Positions 1-8,221 of a stretch of DNA of 64,000 bases are shown piece by piece. Each line of letters begins with the position of its first letter. Position 1 is the stretch's first letter. Source of the DNA: an uncultured Actinomycetaceae bacterium (GTDB lineage: Bacteria > Actinomycetota > Actinomycetes > Actinomycetales > Actinomycetaceae). The DNA lies in contig CABQJD010000004.1 in the NCBI GenBank assembly GCA_902464405.1, positions 1-64,000 on the forward strand, in the 5' to 3' direction. A program made the translations under genes and the position numbers. The notes under the pieces are model-generated. The model made no database searches. It saw nothing but the letters and a program-made list of their open reading frames with translations, and had not been told where the DNA came from.

Positions 1-854
1 GTTGTCGGCTGGAGTACGCTATCCGAGCGCTTCGTGTAGGCGCTCATTCTTCCACCAGTGCACCCAGTTCAGTGTGGCGAACTCAACCCCTATCAGTGAT
101 ACCCAGGATGGGAGTAGATCACCTCAGCCTTGTATAGGCCGTTGATAGCCTCGGCTAGCACGTTATCGTAGGAATCACCCACCCTCCCCGTGGAGGGCTT
201 GATCGCGTAATCAGCCAGTTTCTCGTTATAGGCAATACTCGTGTACTGCGAGCCACGATCGCAGTGATACGTAAGATTCACAAGAGTTTCTTTCGCTCCC
301 TAGCTGGATTGCTCAAGTGCCTCCAGCGGTCGAGCCTCGGTTTTCATTGAGGACCGCGTCGCCCAGCCTACAATCTTTCAGCTATAAACATCGGTTACGA
401 TCGCTGTATACACGAACCCAGATAGAGCTCGAACATACGTGATATCAGCAACCCACAGTTCGTTGAATCTACTGGCCGCAAACTGCCGATTCACCAAATC
501 CAAGCGAGAATCTGGTACGTGAGCGGATCTGGTTATTATTGATGTGCGTCCCCAGCGAACACCAGCAATCCCAGCGATTTTCACGAGTCAAGCGACCTGG
601 TCACGACCTATATCCCAGCCCGCGCGCCTAGCTGCGTACCACATCTTGCGAATACGTAGACAACAAAATTACGAGCGTGAATAGTTGCCAACTCCCTAGC
701 AAGTATTCGATCACGAATGCTTATGACGCTTGCTAGCCCGCTCTGCGCTAGAAGGTAGCCGCGAGAGATAATAAACTCTCTTTCCAAGCTCGCACCCAGC
801 AAATCGGCTCAACCCCGAAACAACCCCTATATTCGTAATATAAGCAATCATCAT
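1..854 (-). pseudogene. IS3 transposase orfB, multiply disrupted, partial
   Basis: Catalytic DDE subunit of an IS3 transposase. Pieces are recognisable in order: an N-terminal part (RIRKMWYAARRAGWDIGRDQ, near 600-660), a DDE segment carrying the first Asp in WVADITYV, the second Asp in HCDRGSQYTS, and the Glu region YDNVLAEAINGLYKAE. They are separated by an early frameshift, in-frame stops (near 594, 380 and 301) and a double stop near 106-111. It starts at ATG 852-854, overlapping the orfA stop as usual in IS3 elements. The 3' end is outside the window. Copy 2 carries the same lesions. Confidence 0.85.
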
Positions 855-1168
855 CGGACCAGGCGATCGAGCTGCACTGCGAAAAAAGCCAAGACAGTTT
901 TCAAAATCTCATTCGCTCTACGCAGCTCCACATTCTCGCGTTTGAGCCGTTTGATTTCCTCATACTCTTCACGCGTGAGCCCCTGCCGTTCGCCCGTAAC
1001 AACCAAATGCTGCTCATACCAGCGGCGCAGTGACTCGTTTGCGATCCCCAGCTTCGGAGCTATCTCATTAACTGCCCTCCACTGCGAACACGAACAATCA
1101 GCAGCCAACCGATCAGAAAGCAACCGCACCGCCCGATCCTTAAACTCCTGAGAATACCTCTTAGACAT
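851..1168 (-). CDS. IS3 transposase orfA
   Basis: DNA-binding subunit of an IS3-family transposase, about 105 residues, the usual size. It begins MSKRYSQEFKDRAVRLL, the common helix-turn-helix N terminus, and ends in a leucine-zipper-like helix (EEIKRLKRENVELRRANEIL). ATG 1168 is chosen over the upstream start at 1201 because it follows a purine-rich GAGGATTAGGG stretch and matches the family start. A T6 run (minus-strand GGCTTTTTTCGC) near the end could be a frameshift site for an OrfAB fusion, but downstream orfB is broken. Its function is probably limited to DNA binding. Confidence 0.8.
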   Translation of the reverse strand: MSKRYSQEFKDRAVRLLSDRLAADCSCSQWRAVNEIAPKLGIANESLRRWYEQHLVVTGERQGLTREEYEEIKRLKRENVELRRANEILKTVLAFFAVQLDRLVR

Positions 1169-1217
1169 ATCCCTAATCCTCTCAAAAACGAGTAAGAACA
1201 AAACCCAGTACGCTTCA

Positions 1218-1684
1218 CTTCAACAATCACATAGCGCTGGGGCGTGCCTTTTGGTACGCCCCAGCTACATTAAATATTCGCATTAGACGGGAGCTTTTAA
1301 CTCCCTCATCCCTTGGGTGTCTAACCAGCATGAATGAAACCAACGGTTCGTATGCAGAACCTGAGGCGAAATCGTAAGCAAATCCATCACGGCATCACGC
1401 TTTCTTCCATGCCAAGGTCAGCCTTGAATAGAAGCATCTTCTACACATTCTCATAAGATCAAAACTGAGTCTTGGATGGCAACCGCCTACTGGTGTCATG
1501 GAATCCCGCGTTCGATTTGTTATCGCAAACTGTCAAAATAAAATCCAGAAGACACTCATAATTCTCTAAGTATTTTGCCAGATTTGGCAGTTATTTATAG
1601 ATAGTCATTTTTGACACGTCGGTTTTAGGGAGCATGTTTAACCAATTAACAGTTCGCTAAAGTATTACTAAAGGAGGGAACTGA
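1218..1684. other. Intergenic region after IS copy 1
   Basis: No convincing gene. It contains the hairpin at 1236-1265 and, at its end, a strong AAGGAGGG ribosome binding site for the acyltransferase at 1685. A tract around 1535-1640 is AT-rich and may hold the promoter; I could not pick a single -35/-10 pair. Confidence 0.5.
1236..1265. terminator. Hairpin, possible terminator next to IS end
   Basis: Ten-base perfect stem (GCTGGGGCGT / ACGCCCCAGC) around a short T-rich loop, just outside the IS terminal repeat. The following T content is weak, so terminator function is only likely; it would insulate the downstream operon from IS transcription or the reverse. Confidence 0.5.
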
Positions 1685-2641
1685 GTGTCTAAACCTTCAC
1701 GAATCGTGGGGCTTGATATAGCGCGCTCACTCGCGATCATCGGAATGATAGTTATCCACATGGCCTCGCTACTTTGGAGTACCAAAGTAATACTCTCTGG
1801 CCTACCTGCATCATTATTTGCCATCATCGCTGGCGCGACGATGATGATTATTGGACGAAACTACACCAGCACCACTTTCTTGCGGCTGATAGCCCGAGGC
1901 GCTTTAATCATCCTCATCGGCCTGGCACTACTGCCCGTGGGTGGACAAATCCAAGTGGTTCTCATCATAATGGGCCTGGTAATGATCCTAGTTTCCTGGA
2001 TGCCCGCATTGGGAACGTGGTGGAGGCTCGGTCTATTTATTGCCGCCACAATCGCTGCAACAATCGTTTACGCCCCCATCGAACTGCCACAGATTTATCC
2101 GCTATTGGCATGGATTGCATACTTCATCGGTGGCATGCTTCTTTTCGATGTGTACCTGCGCGGCCGACTACAGCGCAACCCCGATGAGAACAGCAACCTT
2201 AACACTCGACTGAGCTGGATCGTAACCGCTATCAGCGTTGTCATCGCTGGTATCGGCATCTACTTCCGATTTGACCCAGACATTCCCAGCTGGCTCAGCT
2301 TTACCGGTCACACTGGCGTCGTAGGCGAAATTATCCTCGCCGTTGCCGTTGCGGCCGTAGTGATTCACCTGTGCCTGATTGTAGGAGAGCACTCTCGGAT
2401 CGTGACCTATCCTTTCGCGGCCATGGGAACAATGTCGCTAACCATTTACATTCTGCACATTCTTACCGCTTTCTACTGGCAGCAAAACGTCGCGTTGCAT
2501 TCCACTTTGTCAGCAACCGGTTTCATCGTGTTTTTCCTCGTCGCAGCCAGCCTTTGGAAGAAGTTTGTAGGACAGGGGCCTGCTGAGAAACTCGTTGCCA
2601 CCACGATCAAGGCCATTGTTCCTTCTAAGAAAGGGAATTAA
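1685..2641 (+). CDS. Multispanning membrane acyltransferase-like protein (DUF1624/DUF418 type)
   Basis: A 318-residue protein with about nine to ten hydrophobic segments. The N terminus (RIVGLDIARSLAIIGMIVIHM) is typical of the heparan-alpha-glucosaminide N-acetyltransferase / acyltransferase-3 superfamily, which moves acyl groups across the membrane onto sugars or peptidoglycan. The late GPAEKL motif recalls the DUF418 C terminus. Substrate is unknown. GTG 1685 is chosen because AAGGAGGG lies 6 nt upstream. The next gene starts 2 nt after the stop, so the two are co-transcribed and probably work together at the cell surface. The pair lies between the two IS3 copies, suggesting acquisition as cargo. 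Confidence 0.7.
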   Translation: MSKPSRIVGLDIARSLAIIGMIVIHMASLLWSTKVILSGLPASLFAIIAGATMMIIGRNYTSTTFLRLIARGALIILIGLALLPVGGQIQVVLIIMGLVMILVSWMPALGTWWRLGLFIAATIAATIVYAPIELPQIYPLLAWIAYFIGGMLLFDVYLRGRLQRNPDENSNLNTRLSWIVTAISVVIAGIGIYFRFDPDIPSWLSFTGHTGVVGEIILAVAVAAVVIHLCLIVGEHSRIVTYPFAAMGTMSLTIYILHILTAFYWQQNVALHSTLSATGFIVFFLVAASLWKKFVGQGPAEKLVATTIKAIVPSKKGN

Positions 2642-2643
2642 CC

Positions 2644-3684
2644 GTGAAAAAATCATGTTTTTCGGTCGCTGCCATTGTCAGCACCACCCTGCTCATGACT
2701 GCCACCCCGGCTCTCGCACTCGAATATGGCGAGCCGGCGCCAGAAAATGCGGAAAGCAGTTCCGTTGCCGCGCTCAAAATGGGAAAAATCGGCAGCTTTG
2801 GTGACTGCACGGGCACACTCGTTGCCGACCAGTGGGTACTCACAGCCCGCCACTGTCTAGAGTCAGTCAACAATGAAGGCACTCAGGCACGCATCGCTGG
2901 AAAGGTCTACAACGCTGATTCCTGGGCTCTTTCACCCACATCTGACGCGGGGTTACTTCACCTGACTGAAAAAGTCACTAACGCCACCCCCGCAAAAATC
3001 TCCCACGATATTCCAACCCCAGGGCAGACGGGAACTCTTTACGGTTGGAGTAGCAGCTCGTCAATGGCACGATCTGGACAGCTACCAATGGCCAAAATGG
3101 TTGTCAAAGAACTACTAGGTGGCGCGCCTTCCGGTTCTGACACGCCGAGTGCTCCCGAAACTCCTTCCGATTCCAAGGCACCTACCGGCGCTGATGCATC
3201 TACAGAGACTGCCCCACCACAGGCTCTACAGTCAGAACCTGGAATGTCGCAATCCGGCCAAACCGAGTCTAATCCTGAGGGAATGAAAGAGGCCCCAGCC
3301 GACAACTCCATACAGCCTAGGATCGAAACCTCTATCTTGGATGTGCAGTCAGTTTCTAGAGCTGGCATGCAGGGCGGTGACTCTGGTGGCCCGTTCTTTG
3401 TCGACGGAAAGCTGGCGGGACTTGCTACAGCTGGAACTGCCAATGGGGACCCAGACCTGCCCTCCCCCAGTGCTGCAATCACCGCAGTTGCAGGCACCGC
3501 CGAATGGATCGACAACATTATCTCTGGCCGCGACACCCAAAGCGTTCTAACTGCAGAAAACACTCCTGCGCCGCCAAAGAACATTCAAACCAGCGGCGAT
3601 AACATTTGGGGCTACCTTGCGATCGCACTCGTAGGCCTTGCTGTTGGAGCAATCGGCTCACGTATCCGCAATGCACGCCAGTAA
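2644..3684 (+). CDS. Secreted, membrane-anchored trypsin-like serine protease
   Basis: A 346-residue S1-family protease. Residues 1-26 form a signal peptide ending near ALA-LEY. The triad is visible: His in TARHC (about 69), Asp in SDAGLLHL (about 100) and Ser in GDSGGPF (about 248). Between Asp and Ser lies a roughly 75-residue Ser/Pro/Thr/Glu-rich loop (about 155-230), absent from ordinary S1 proteases. The C terminus has one transmembrane helix (about 320-340) and a short basic tail (RIRNARQ), so it is anchored facing outward; there is no LPXTG motif. GTG start 2 nt after the acyltransferase stop, with AAAGGGAA upstream. Its target is unknown; processing of a surface substrate shared with the acyltransferase is an inference. 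Confidence 0.75.
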   Translation: MKKSCFSVAAIVSTTLLMTATPALALEYGEPAPENAESSSVAALKMGKIGSFGDCTGTLVADQWVLTARHCLESVNNEGTQARIAGKVYNADSWALSPTSDAGLLHLTEKVTNATPAKISHDIPTPGQTGTLYGWSSSSSMARSGQLPMAKMVVKELLGGAPSGSDTPSAPETPSDSKAPTGADASTETAPPQALQSEPGMSQSGQTESNPEGMKEAPADNSIQPRIETSILDVQSVSRAGMQGGDSGGPFFVDGKLAGLATAGTANGDPDLPSPSAAITAVAGTAEWIDNIISGRDTQSVLTAENTPAPPKNIQTSGDNIWGYLAIALVGLAVGAIGSRIRNARQ

Positions 3685-3723
3685 GGATTCCCACTGGACT
3701 GTCTAGCGAATGGCGTTTTGCCC

Positions 3724-3765
3724 TTTGAAGCCGCCTCTCAGAAAACACTGGGAGGCGGCTTCAAA
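3724..3765. terminator. Strong hairpin terminator after protease operon
   Basis: Fourteen-base perfect stem TTTGAAGCCGCCTC / GAGGCGGCTTCAAA with a 14-base loop, about 40 bp after the protease stop. Flanking T and A runs make it usable from either strand. Confidence 0.75.
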
Positions 3766-3934
3766 CATTAGCTCTTTTACAGTCATGTGCCCCGTATCTG
3801 CCCCTTGCCTACTGAGGTTTACAACCGATCAGCATTGCTGAACCAACAGGAAGATCATAGAAAGCCAGTAACCGAAACCTGGCTCAATCCGTGCTCGGGT
3901 CACGAAACACGGGCGTTAAAAGTGTACGGCTCCG

Positions 3935-5169
3935 TTAGGCCGTGTACTGGAGGGCTATGCGATCTTCCGGATGACGATCATTCAGATAGAGGACGGCCAG
4001 GAAGAACCACTCCGCTGGTTTCATCAAAAACCACACAGCATCAGCCACCCACTGCGATCTGATCAGCTTAGCAACCGGGAAGCCATACGTGTCATATAAG
4101 CGCCGAATAATCCGATGGGTTCTGGGCACACGCTCTTCCAACATCTGCTCAAACGCATTTGCCACAAGCAACTGGCGATTGACAACTACTGGCCGTCCAT
4201 GACGCAATCCCATGCGAATCGGCTTACCACCGTTCGGTGTCCGCCAGCCGCCACGGTGCAAAGGTAGTGTTCGTCAAAATACACGTTTTGCGGGGCAACC
4301 TGCTGTGACAGGTTCCAATCACTGGTCTGCGTAAACGCCCTCACCACTAAGCTCGGCGATTAGCCAAACAAAGCTAGAATCCCGACCAGCACGGCAAGTA
4401 GCGGGAGGGCCGCTACAAACCCCAGAAGGGGCCAGCGTTTCGCATCAGCCACCATTGCATCCAGTTTGCTCAATATCGAGGAGCCATCGATGCAGCCTCG
4501 TCTGTCTTCATCAGCTTCGTAGGCTCGAACTTGGATCGCAACTATTTTCACCACAATCGCAAGCACAGCCAGCAAAGGTAGAACTAACAGCGCGTCTAGG
4601 CGCTTTTCAAAGGTTGTGATCTGAATAGTCCACGCCAGGCCGAGGGCGACACCCAAGTAGAGCCCTGCAATCGCAATCACAACTACGAGGGGCGGCAACT
4701 GTTTGGCCTCGTTGAAGCGCAAAATGAGGAACCCGAATACGAACAGTAACGAGATGAACAGCACGTGTGGCCATGCCCGCGTGTAAATCGGCGCATGAGT
4801 TTGATAGTTTGCCAGCTGAACGTGCCAGTCCGCAGTAGGCACAACCTCTTTGAAGAACCCTAGGTATCCGAACTCATAAACCGCTAAGACGCACAGGGTC
4901 CAAACGTCCAGGCCCGCATCGAGAATCGGCAGGTCCTTACCACTCCCCGCTTTGGCCGCACGGATTATTTGGCTGACAGTCAGCGCTACTGGGTAACCGA
5001 CCGCAAGCGCGACGAAGGCTCCTCCAACCAGAATCTGCCCGAGAACCTGACTTGCGCCTGAAGGAGGTTGGGATACGAGGCTGGCAATCGCTCCGGTGAT
5101 TCCGATCAACAGAGCCAAAACGATTCGCGAAAAAGAGGGGTGCTTGCTGGCGTAGCGGTACAGCTTCAC
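3935..5169 (-). pseudogene. DUF6688-like membrane protein, broken by a stop and a frameshift
   Basis: The open part (4360-5169, 269 codons) has several transmembrane segments and the stretch PILDAGLDVWTLCVLAVYEF. It ends at TAA 4360-4362, but the same frame continues past the stop with coherent protein (FTQTSDWNLSQQ, then YFDEHYLCTVAAGGH). Near 4225-4240 the frame shifts and continues as KPIRMGLRHGRPVVVNRQLL to EWFFLAVLYLNDRHPEDRI, ending at 3935. Read through both lesions it is one protein of about 410 residues resembling DUF6688 as I remember it. The stop could be a CAA-to-TAA change. GTG 5169 is preceded by GGAGAGGAGGA. Function is unknown. The first 269 residues could still be made as a membrane fragment. 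Confidence 0.65.
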
Positions 5170-5190
5170 TTGTCCTCCTCTCCTGTAAAA

Positions 5191-6170
5191 TGAAGCGGCC
5201 TGGGTTTTGTTCCGCTTTTTATACGGGGGTCAGCGAGCTGACCCGAGTTTGATTATACATATCGATGTTGTCGGCTGGAGTACGCTATCCGAGCGCTTCG
5301 TGTAGGCGCTCATTCTTCCACCAGTGCACCCAGTTCAGTGTGGCGAACTCAACCCCTATCAGTGATACCCAGGATGGGAGTAGATCACCTCAGCCTTGTA
5401 TAGGCCGTTGATAGCCTCGGCTAGCACGTTATCGTAGGAATCACCCACCCTCCCCGTGGAGGGCTTGATCGCGTAATCAGCCAGTTTCTCGTTATAGGCA
5501 ATACTCGTGTACTGCGAGCCACGATCGCAGTGATACGTAAGATTCACAAGAGTTTCTTTCGCTCCCTAGCTGGATTGCTCAAGTGCCTCCAGCGGTCGAG
5601 CCTCGGTTTTCATTGAGGACCGCGTCGCCCAGCCTACAATCTTTCAGCTATAAACATCGGTTACGATCGCTGTATACACGAACCCAGATAGAGCTCGAAC
5701 ATACGTGATATCAGCAACCCACAGTTCGTTGAATCTACTGGCCGCAAACTGCCGATTCACCAAATCCAAGCGAGAATCTGGTACGTGAGCGGATCTGGTT
5801 ATTATTGATGTGCGTCCCCAGCGAACACCAGCAATCCCAGCGATTTTCACGAGTCAAGCGACCTGGTCACGACCTATATCCCAGCCCGCGCGCCTAGCTG
5901 CGTACCACATCTTGCGAATACGTAGACAACAAAATTACGAGCGTGAATAGTTGCCAACTCCCTAGCAAGTATTCGATCACGAATGCTTATGACGCTTGCT
6001 AGCCCGCTCTGCGCTAGAAGGTAGCCGCGAGAGATAATAAACTCTCTTTCCAAGCTCGCACCCAGCAAATCGGCTCAACCCCGAAACAACCCCTATATTC
6101 GTAATATAAGCAATCATCATCGGACCAGGCGATCGAGCTGCACTGCGAAAAAAGCCGAGGCAGTTTTCAA
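5191..6170 (-). mobile_element. IS3-family element, copy 2, truncated in orfA
   Basis: Same element as copy 1 in the same orientation. It keeps the orfB-side terminal repeat at 5191-5212 and orfB, but is cut at about 6170, within the last codons of orfA, where it joins the ABC transporter remnant. Over 5267-6156 I see no difference from 1-890; similarity fades in the next few bases (aagacag versus gaggcag) and ends at the junction. A truncated end at the orfA side means it cannot transpose by itself. Confidence 0.85.
5219..6120 (-). pseudogene. IS3 transposase orfB, copy 2, same lesions
   Basis: Repeats the broken orfB of copy 1, including the frameshift, the in-frame stops and the double stop, and here shows its C-terminal end: NWVHWWKNERLHEALG, a stop, then RTPADN, finishing at TAA 5219-5221 inside the terminal region. 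About 300 codons if repaired. It cannot encode an active integrase core. Confidence 0.85.
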
Positions 6171-6182
6171 TAATCCAGCTCG

Positions 6183-6524
6183 TTAAGACTCATTTCGCCC
6201 AAGTAGAGATTTTTTGAGTGTCATGTTGTAAACAACGCTCTCGTCATCGTCGATACCTGCATCTTGAATGACGAAGGAAACCTGCTCATGCCACAAAGCG
6301 CTGATCTGGCGTTGTCTCCACTGGGTGGCATCGGATCCATCGTAGAAAATAGACCCACTATGGGCGGGTAGTAACAGACTGAGAGTATTAAGTAAGGTGG
6401 TCTTTCCACAACCGCTTGGCCCGACAAGCCCCACGAGTTGCCCTTCGTGGAACTCAAAGTTCATCCCCGACAGTAGGACGCATCTTTCAATCACAATCAC
6501 AAGGTCTTATACTTTTATATTCAT
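6183..6524 (-). pseudogene. ABC transporter ATP-binding protein, 3'-truncated by IS copy 2
   Basis: N-terminal half of an ABC ATPase: Walker A GPSGCGKTT, then a Q-loop region (SFVIQDAGID), and nothing beyond; the signature and Walker B motifs are lost at the IS junction. From ATG 6524 the frame reads MNIKV, stop (6507-6509), then DLVIVIERCVLLSGMNFEF, which looks like a normal ABC N terminus interrupted by a nonsense codon. Alternatively translation starts at GTG 6500. It follows the bacteriocin gene in the same direction, as the ATPase does in lactococcin-972 loci, so it was probably its exporter or immunity transporter. Confidence 0.7.
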
Positions 6525-6528
6525 ACCT

Positions 6529-6618
6529 CTAGCTCTTTCTTTGACATACGCGAACCAGCGTAATTTGCGTGACCTGATGACGGAGGAAAACTCCAACCCC
6601 ACGAACGAGACGACGCAT
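6529..6618 (-). other. Short ORF between bacteriocin and ABC ATPase, possible remnant
   Basis: Twenty-nine codons starting MRRLVRGVGVFL, preceded by AAGGTGGG and ending just before the ABC start region. In lactococcin-972 loci a large integral membrane protein sits at this place. Only about 120 bp remain here, so this may be the start and end of such a gene joined by a deletion. No family match can be claimed from 29 residues. Confidence 0.3.
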
Positions 6619-6645
6619 CGAAATCACACCCACCTTATGCGCCAG

Positions 6646-6963
6646 CTAGCACGTAACTGTACGCCCGTAAGCACTAGCCTTGAACGTGACGGACGAACTA
6701 GGGGTGCGCCACAACCACGTCGATGCAGTCTCTCCTGCGTTTGCGTCAGCGCGTTCATACTTACCGGAAGACGTTCCTATAGATGTCCAGTGCTTAGTAA
6801 ACCCATGGTAGAAATTGGTCGATGCGTTTCCAGTAACGTAGTTCGTGCCATAGTACCAATCGCCGCTAGGAACTGATTCGGCGTATGCTACCGAGCTACC
6901 AGCCAGCAAAAGCCCAGCGGTAAGAATAATACTCATCGCCAGACGCTTGATTCTCTTCTTCAT
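6646..6963 (-). CDS. Lactococcin-972-family bacteriocin precursor
   Basis: A 105-residue secreted peptide precursor. Residues 1-29 are a Sec signal peptide (MKKRIKRL, hydrophobic core, SSVAYA-ES). The mature part keeps the spacing of the lactococcin 972 family: an early W-x-YG, an N-x-YH-x-x-x-K-H segment, a Thr/Ser stretch, then AxxxAxxWLW and a late KASAY. The family blocks septum formation through lipid II in Gram-positive cells; activity here is inferred. ATG 6963 is chosen because AAAGGAG lies 6 nt upstream and the signal peptide starts there; the frame is open to GTG 7056, which has its own GGGAGG. The transporter genes expected downstream are broken. Confidence 0.65.
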   Translation of the reverse strand: MKKRIKRLAMSIILTAGLLLAGSSVAYAESVPSGDWYYGTNYVTGNASTNFYHGFTKHWTSIGTSSGKYERADANAGETASTWLWRTPSSSVTFKASAYGRTVTC

Positions 6964-6970
6964 TAAAGAC

Positions 6971-7275
6971 TCCTTTCGTAAATGCGTGTGGTAAGCGCTG
7001 TCGATAACTTTCTGGAGCATTTCGTCATCGATCTGCGCCGTTTTGTCACTAGGCACTTTACTGCCTCCCTAAACTTCAATGTTTAAAAAGTTCCCCTACG
7101 CAGCCAGCGCGTAAGTTGTGCCATTTTGTATCAATTCTGCTCGCAAAGTTTCGTCAATAATAATTATGGTATGCATTCGCTTTTCAGCGCTTCAATACTC
7201 TAAGCCACACGCTCACCTTATATCTCAAATTAGAACCCTACGCGAGATAAAACGTTCGTACGCTATTGTATAAGC
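6971..7275. other. Region between bacteriocin and purU
   Basis: Divergent intergenic region. It holds the alternative 31-codon upstream extension of the bacteriocin frame (GTG 7056 with GGGAGG), AT-rich sequence suited to the bacteriocin promoter, and the -10 of purU at 7264-7269. Confidence 0.4.
7264..7269 (+). promoter_or_regulatory. -10 element of purU, probably leaderless
   Basis: TATTGT ends 6 nt before the purU ATG (7276), and there is no Shine-Dalgarno upstream of that ATG. This spacing puts the transcription start at or next to the A of ATG. No good -35 is visible. Confidence 0.45.
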
Positions 7276-8121
7276 ATGAATCAAGAAATCGTACTCAACG
7301 TCTCATGCCCCGATAAACCAGGAATCACATATGCGATCACAGGCCTCTTGGCAAGCGTTGGTGGAAATATCCTCGAATCCCAACAGTTTAATGACGCTGA
7401 GAGTGGGCTATTTTTTGTGCGAATTCGCGCTTTTATCCCTGGCGGACAAGAGACAATCGCGGCAGCCTTTGCCCAACTGGCTCATAATTTCTCGATGAGC
7501 TATTCTATAGCCGAAGCAGCAAAACCTATGCGCACACTAATTATGGCAAGCAAAGAACCGCATTGCTTGAGCGATCTTCTGGCAAAGCACCATGATGGGC
7601 GCCTTCCTATTGAGGTGACGGCAGTCGTTGCCAATCATGAAGATTTGCAACCTCTCGCAGAGTTTTATAACGTGCCATTTCACTATGTGCCCATCACTCC
7701 TGAAACTAAGCCTCAAGCCGAAGCTGAACTGCTGCGCGTTGTAGAAGAAACAAACACTGAATTAGTTGTGCTTGCGCGCTATATGCAGATACTTTCCCCC
7801 TCTCTTACCGAACGCATGGCTGGAAATATTATTAACATTCACCATTCGTTCCTGCCTAGCTTCAAAGGAGCACGCCCATACGAGCAAGCGTATCGTCGAG
7901 GTGTGAAACTCATTGGCGCAACCGCGCACTACGTGAATGCAGACCTCGATGAAGGCCCTATTATCGAACAGGACGTCGCGCGCGTGACCCACGCAGAAAC
8001 TCCTGCTCAACTTAGAGCTCGCGGCGCAGAAGTTGAGCGTGCGGTGCTGAGTCGCGCGGTACTCTGGCACGCTGAACATCGCATTCTCATGAATGGTTCA
8101 CGCACAGTCGTTTTCAGCTAA
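7276..8121 (+). CDS. purU: Formyltetrahydrofolate deformylase
   Basis: Hydrolyses 10-formyl-tetrahydrofolate to tetrahydrofolate and formate, balancing one-carbon pools and supplying formate for purine synthesis. 281 residues, normal length: an N-terminal ACT domain (1-80, starting VLNVSCPDKPGITYAITGLL) and a formyltransferase domain (about 88-275). Catalytic residues are present: Asn187 and His189 in INIHHSFLPS and Asp225 in DLDEGPII. No ribosome binding site precedes ATG 7276; see the -10 entry. It is monocistronic and convergent with the phosphohexomutase gene. No purN was seen in the window, though purH is present. Confidence 0.93.
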   Translation: MNQEIVLNVSCPDKPGITYAITGLLASVGGNILESQQFNDAESGLFFVRIRAFIPGGQETIAAAFAQLAHNFSMSYSIAEAAKPMRTLIMASKEPHCLSDLLAKHHDGRLPIEVTAVVANHEDLQPLAEFYNVPFHYVPITPETKPQAEAELLRVVEETNTELVVLARYMQILSPSLTERMAGNIINIHHSFLPSFKGARPYEQAYRRGVKLIGATAHYVNADLDEGPIIEQDVARVTHAETPAQLRARGAEVERAVLSRAVLWHAEHRILMNGSRTVVFS

Positions 8122-8221
8122 AGCTGCAAAAGAGCCTTCCTGAAGAGCTCACACAAGCCGCTTGACCAGCTGCTTTACCGAGCCCTCCTCTACGAAAGTG
8201 GTGCTTTGCACGTACAAAACT

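Larger units (their letters stand above)
1..1217 (-). mobile_element. IS3-family element, copy 1 (cut by window start)
   Basis: Two-frame insertion sequence read on the minus strand: orfA (851-1168) then orfB. The upstream terminal repeat ends at 1217; its first 22 bases on the minus strand (TGAAGCG..TGGGTTTTGTTC) match 20 of 22 bases at 5191-5212, the opposite end of copy 2. The downstream end of this copy lies about 76 bp before the window start, giving a full length near 1.29 kb, normal for IS3. Positions 1-890 appear identical to 5267-6156. orfA is open; orfB is broken, so the copy cannot make a complete transposase. Confidence 0.85.

Noticed and set aside
3039..3584. 181-codon minus-strand ORF antisense to the protease
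   Set aside because: Shadow of the Ser/Pro-rich coding region; the opposite strand has signal peptide, triad and anchor.
3787..4062. 91-codon plus-strand ORF after the protease operon
   Set aside because: No ribosome binding site; its 3' half is antisense to the DUF6688 remnant.
6500..6534. Intact ABC transporter gene start
   Set aside because: An in-frame TAA follows five codons after the best ATG, and the gene is cut at 6170-6183 before its signature motif.
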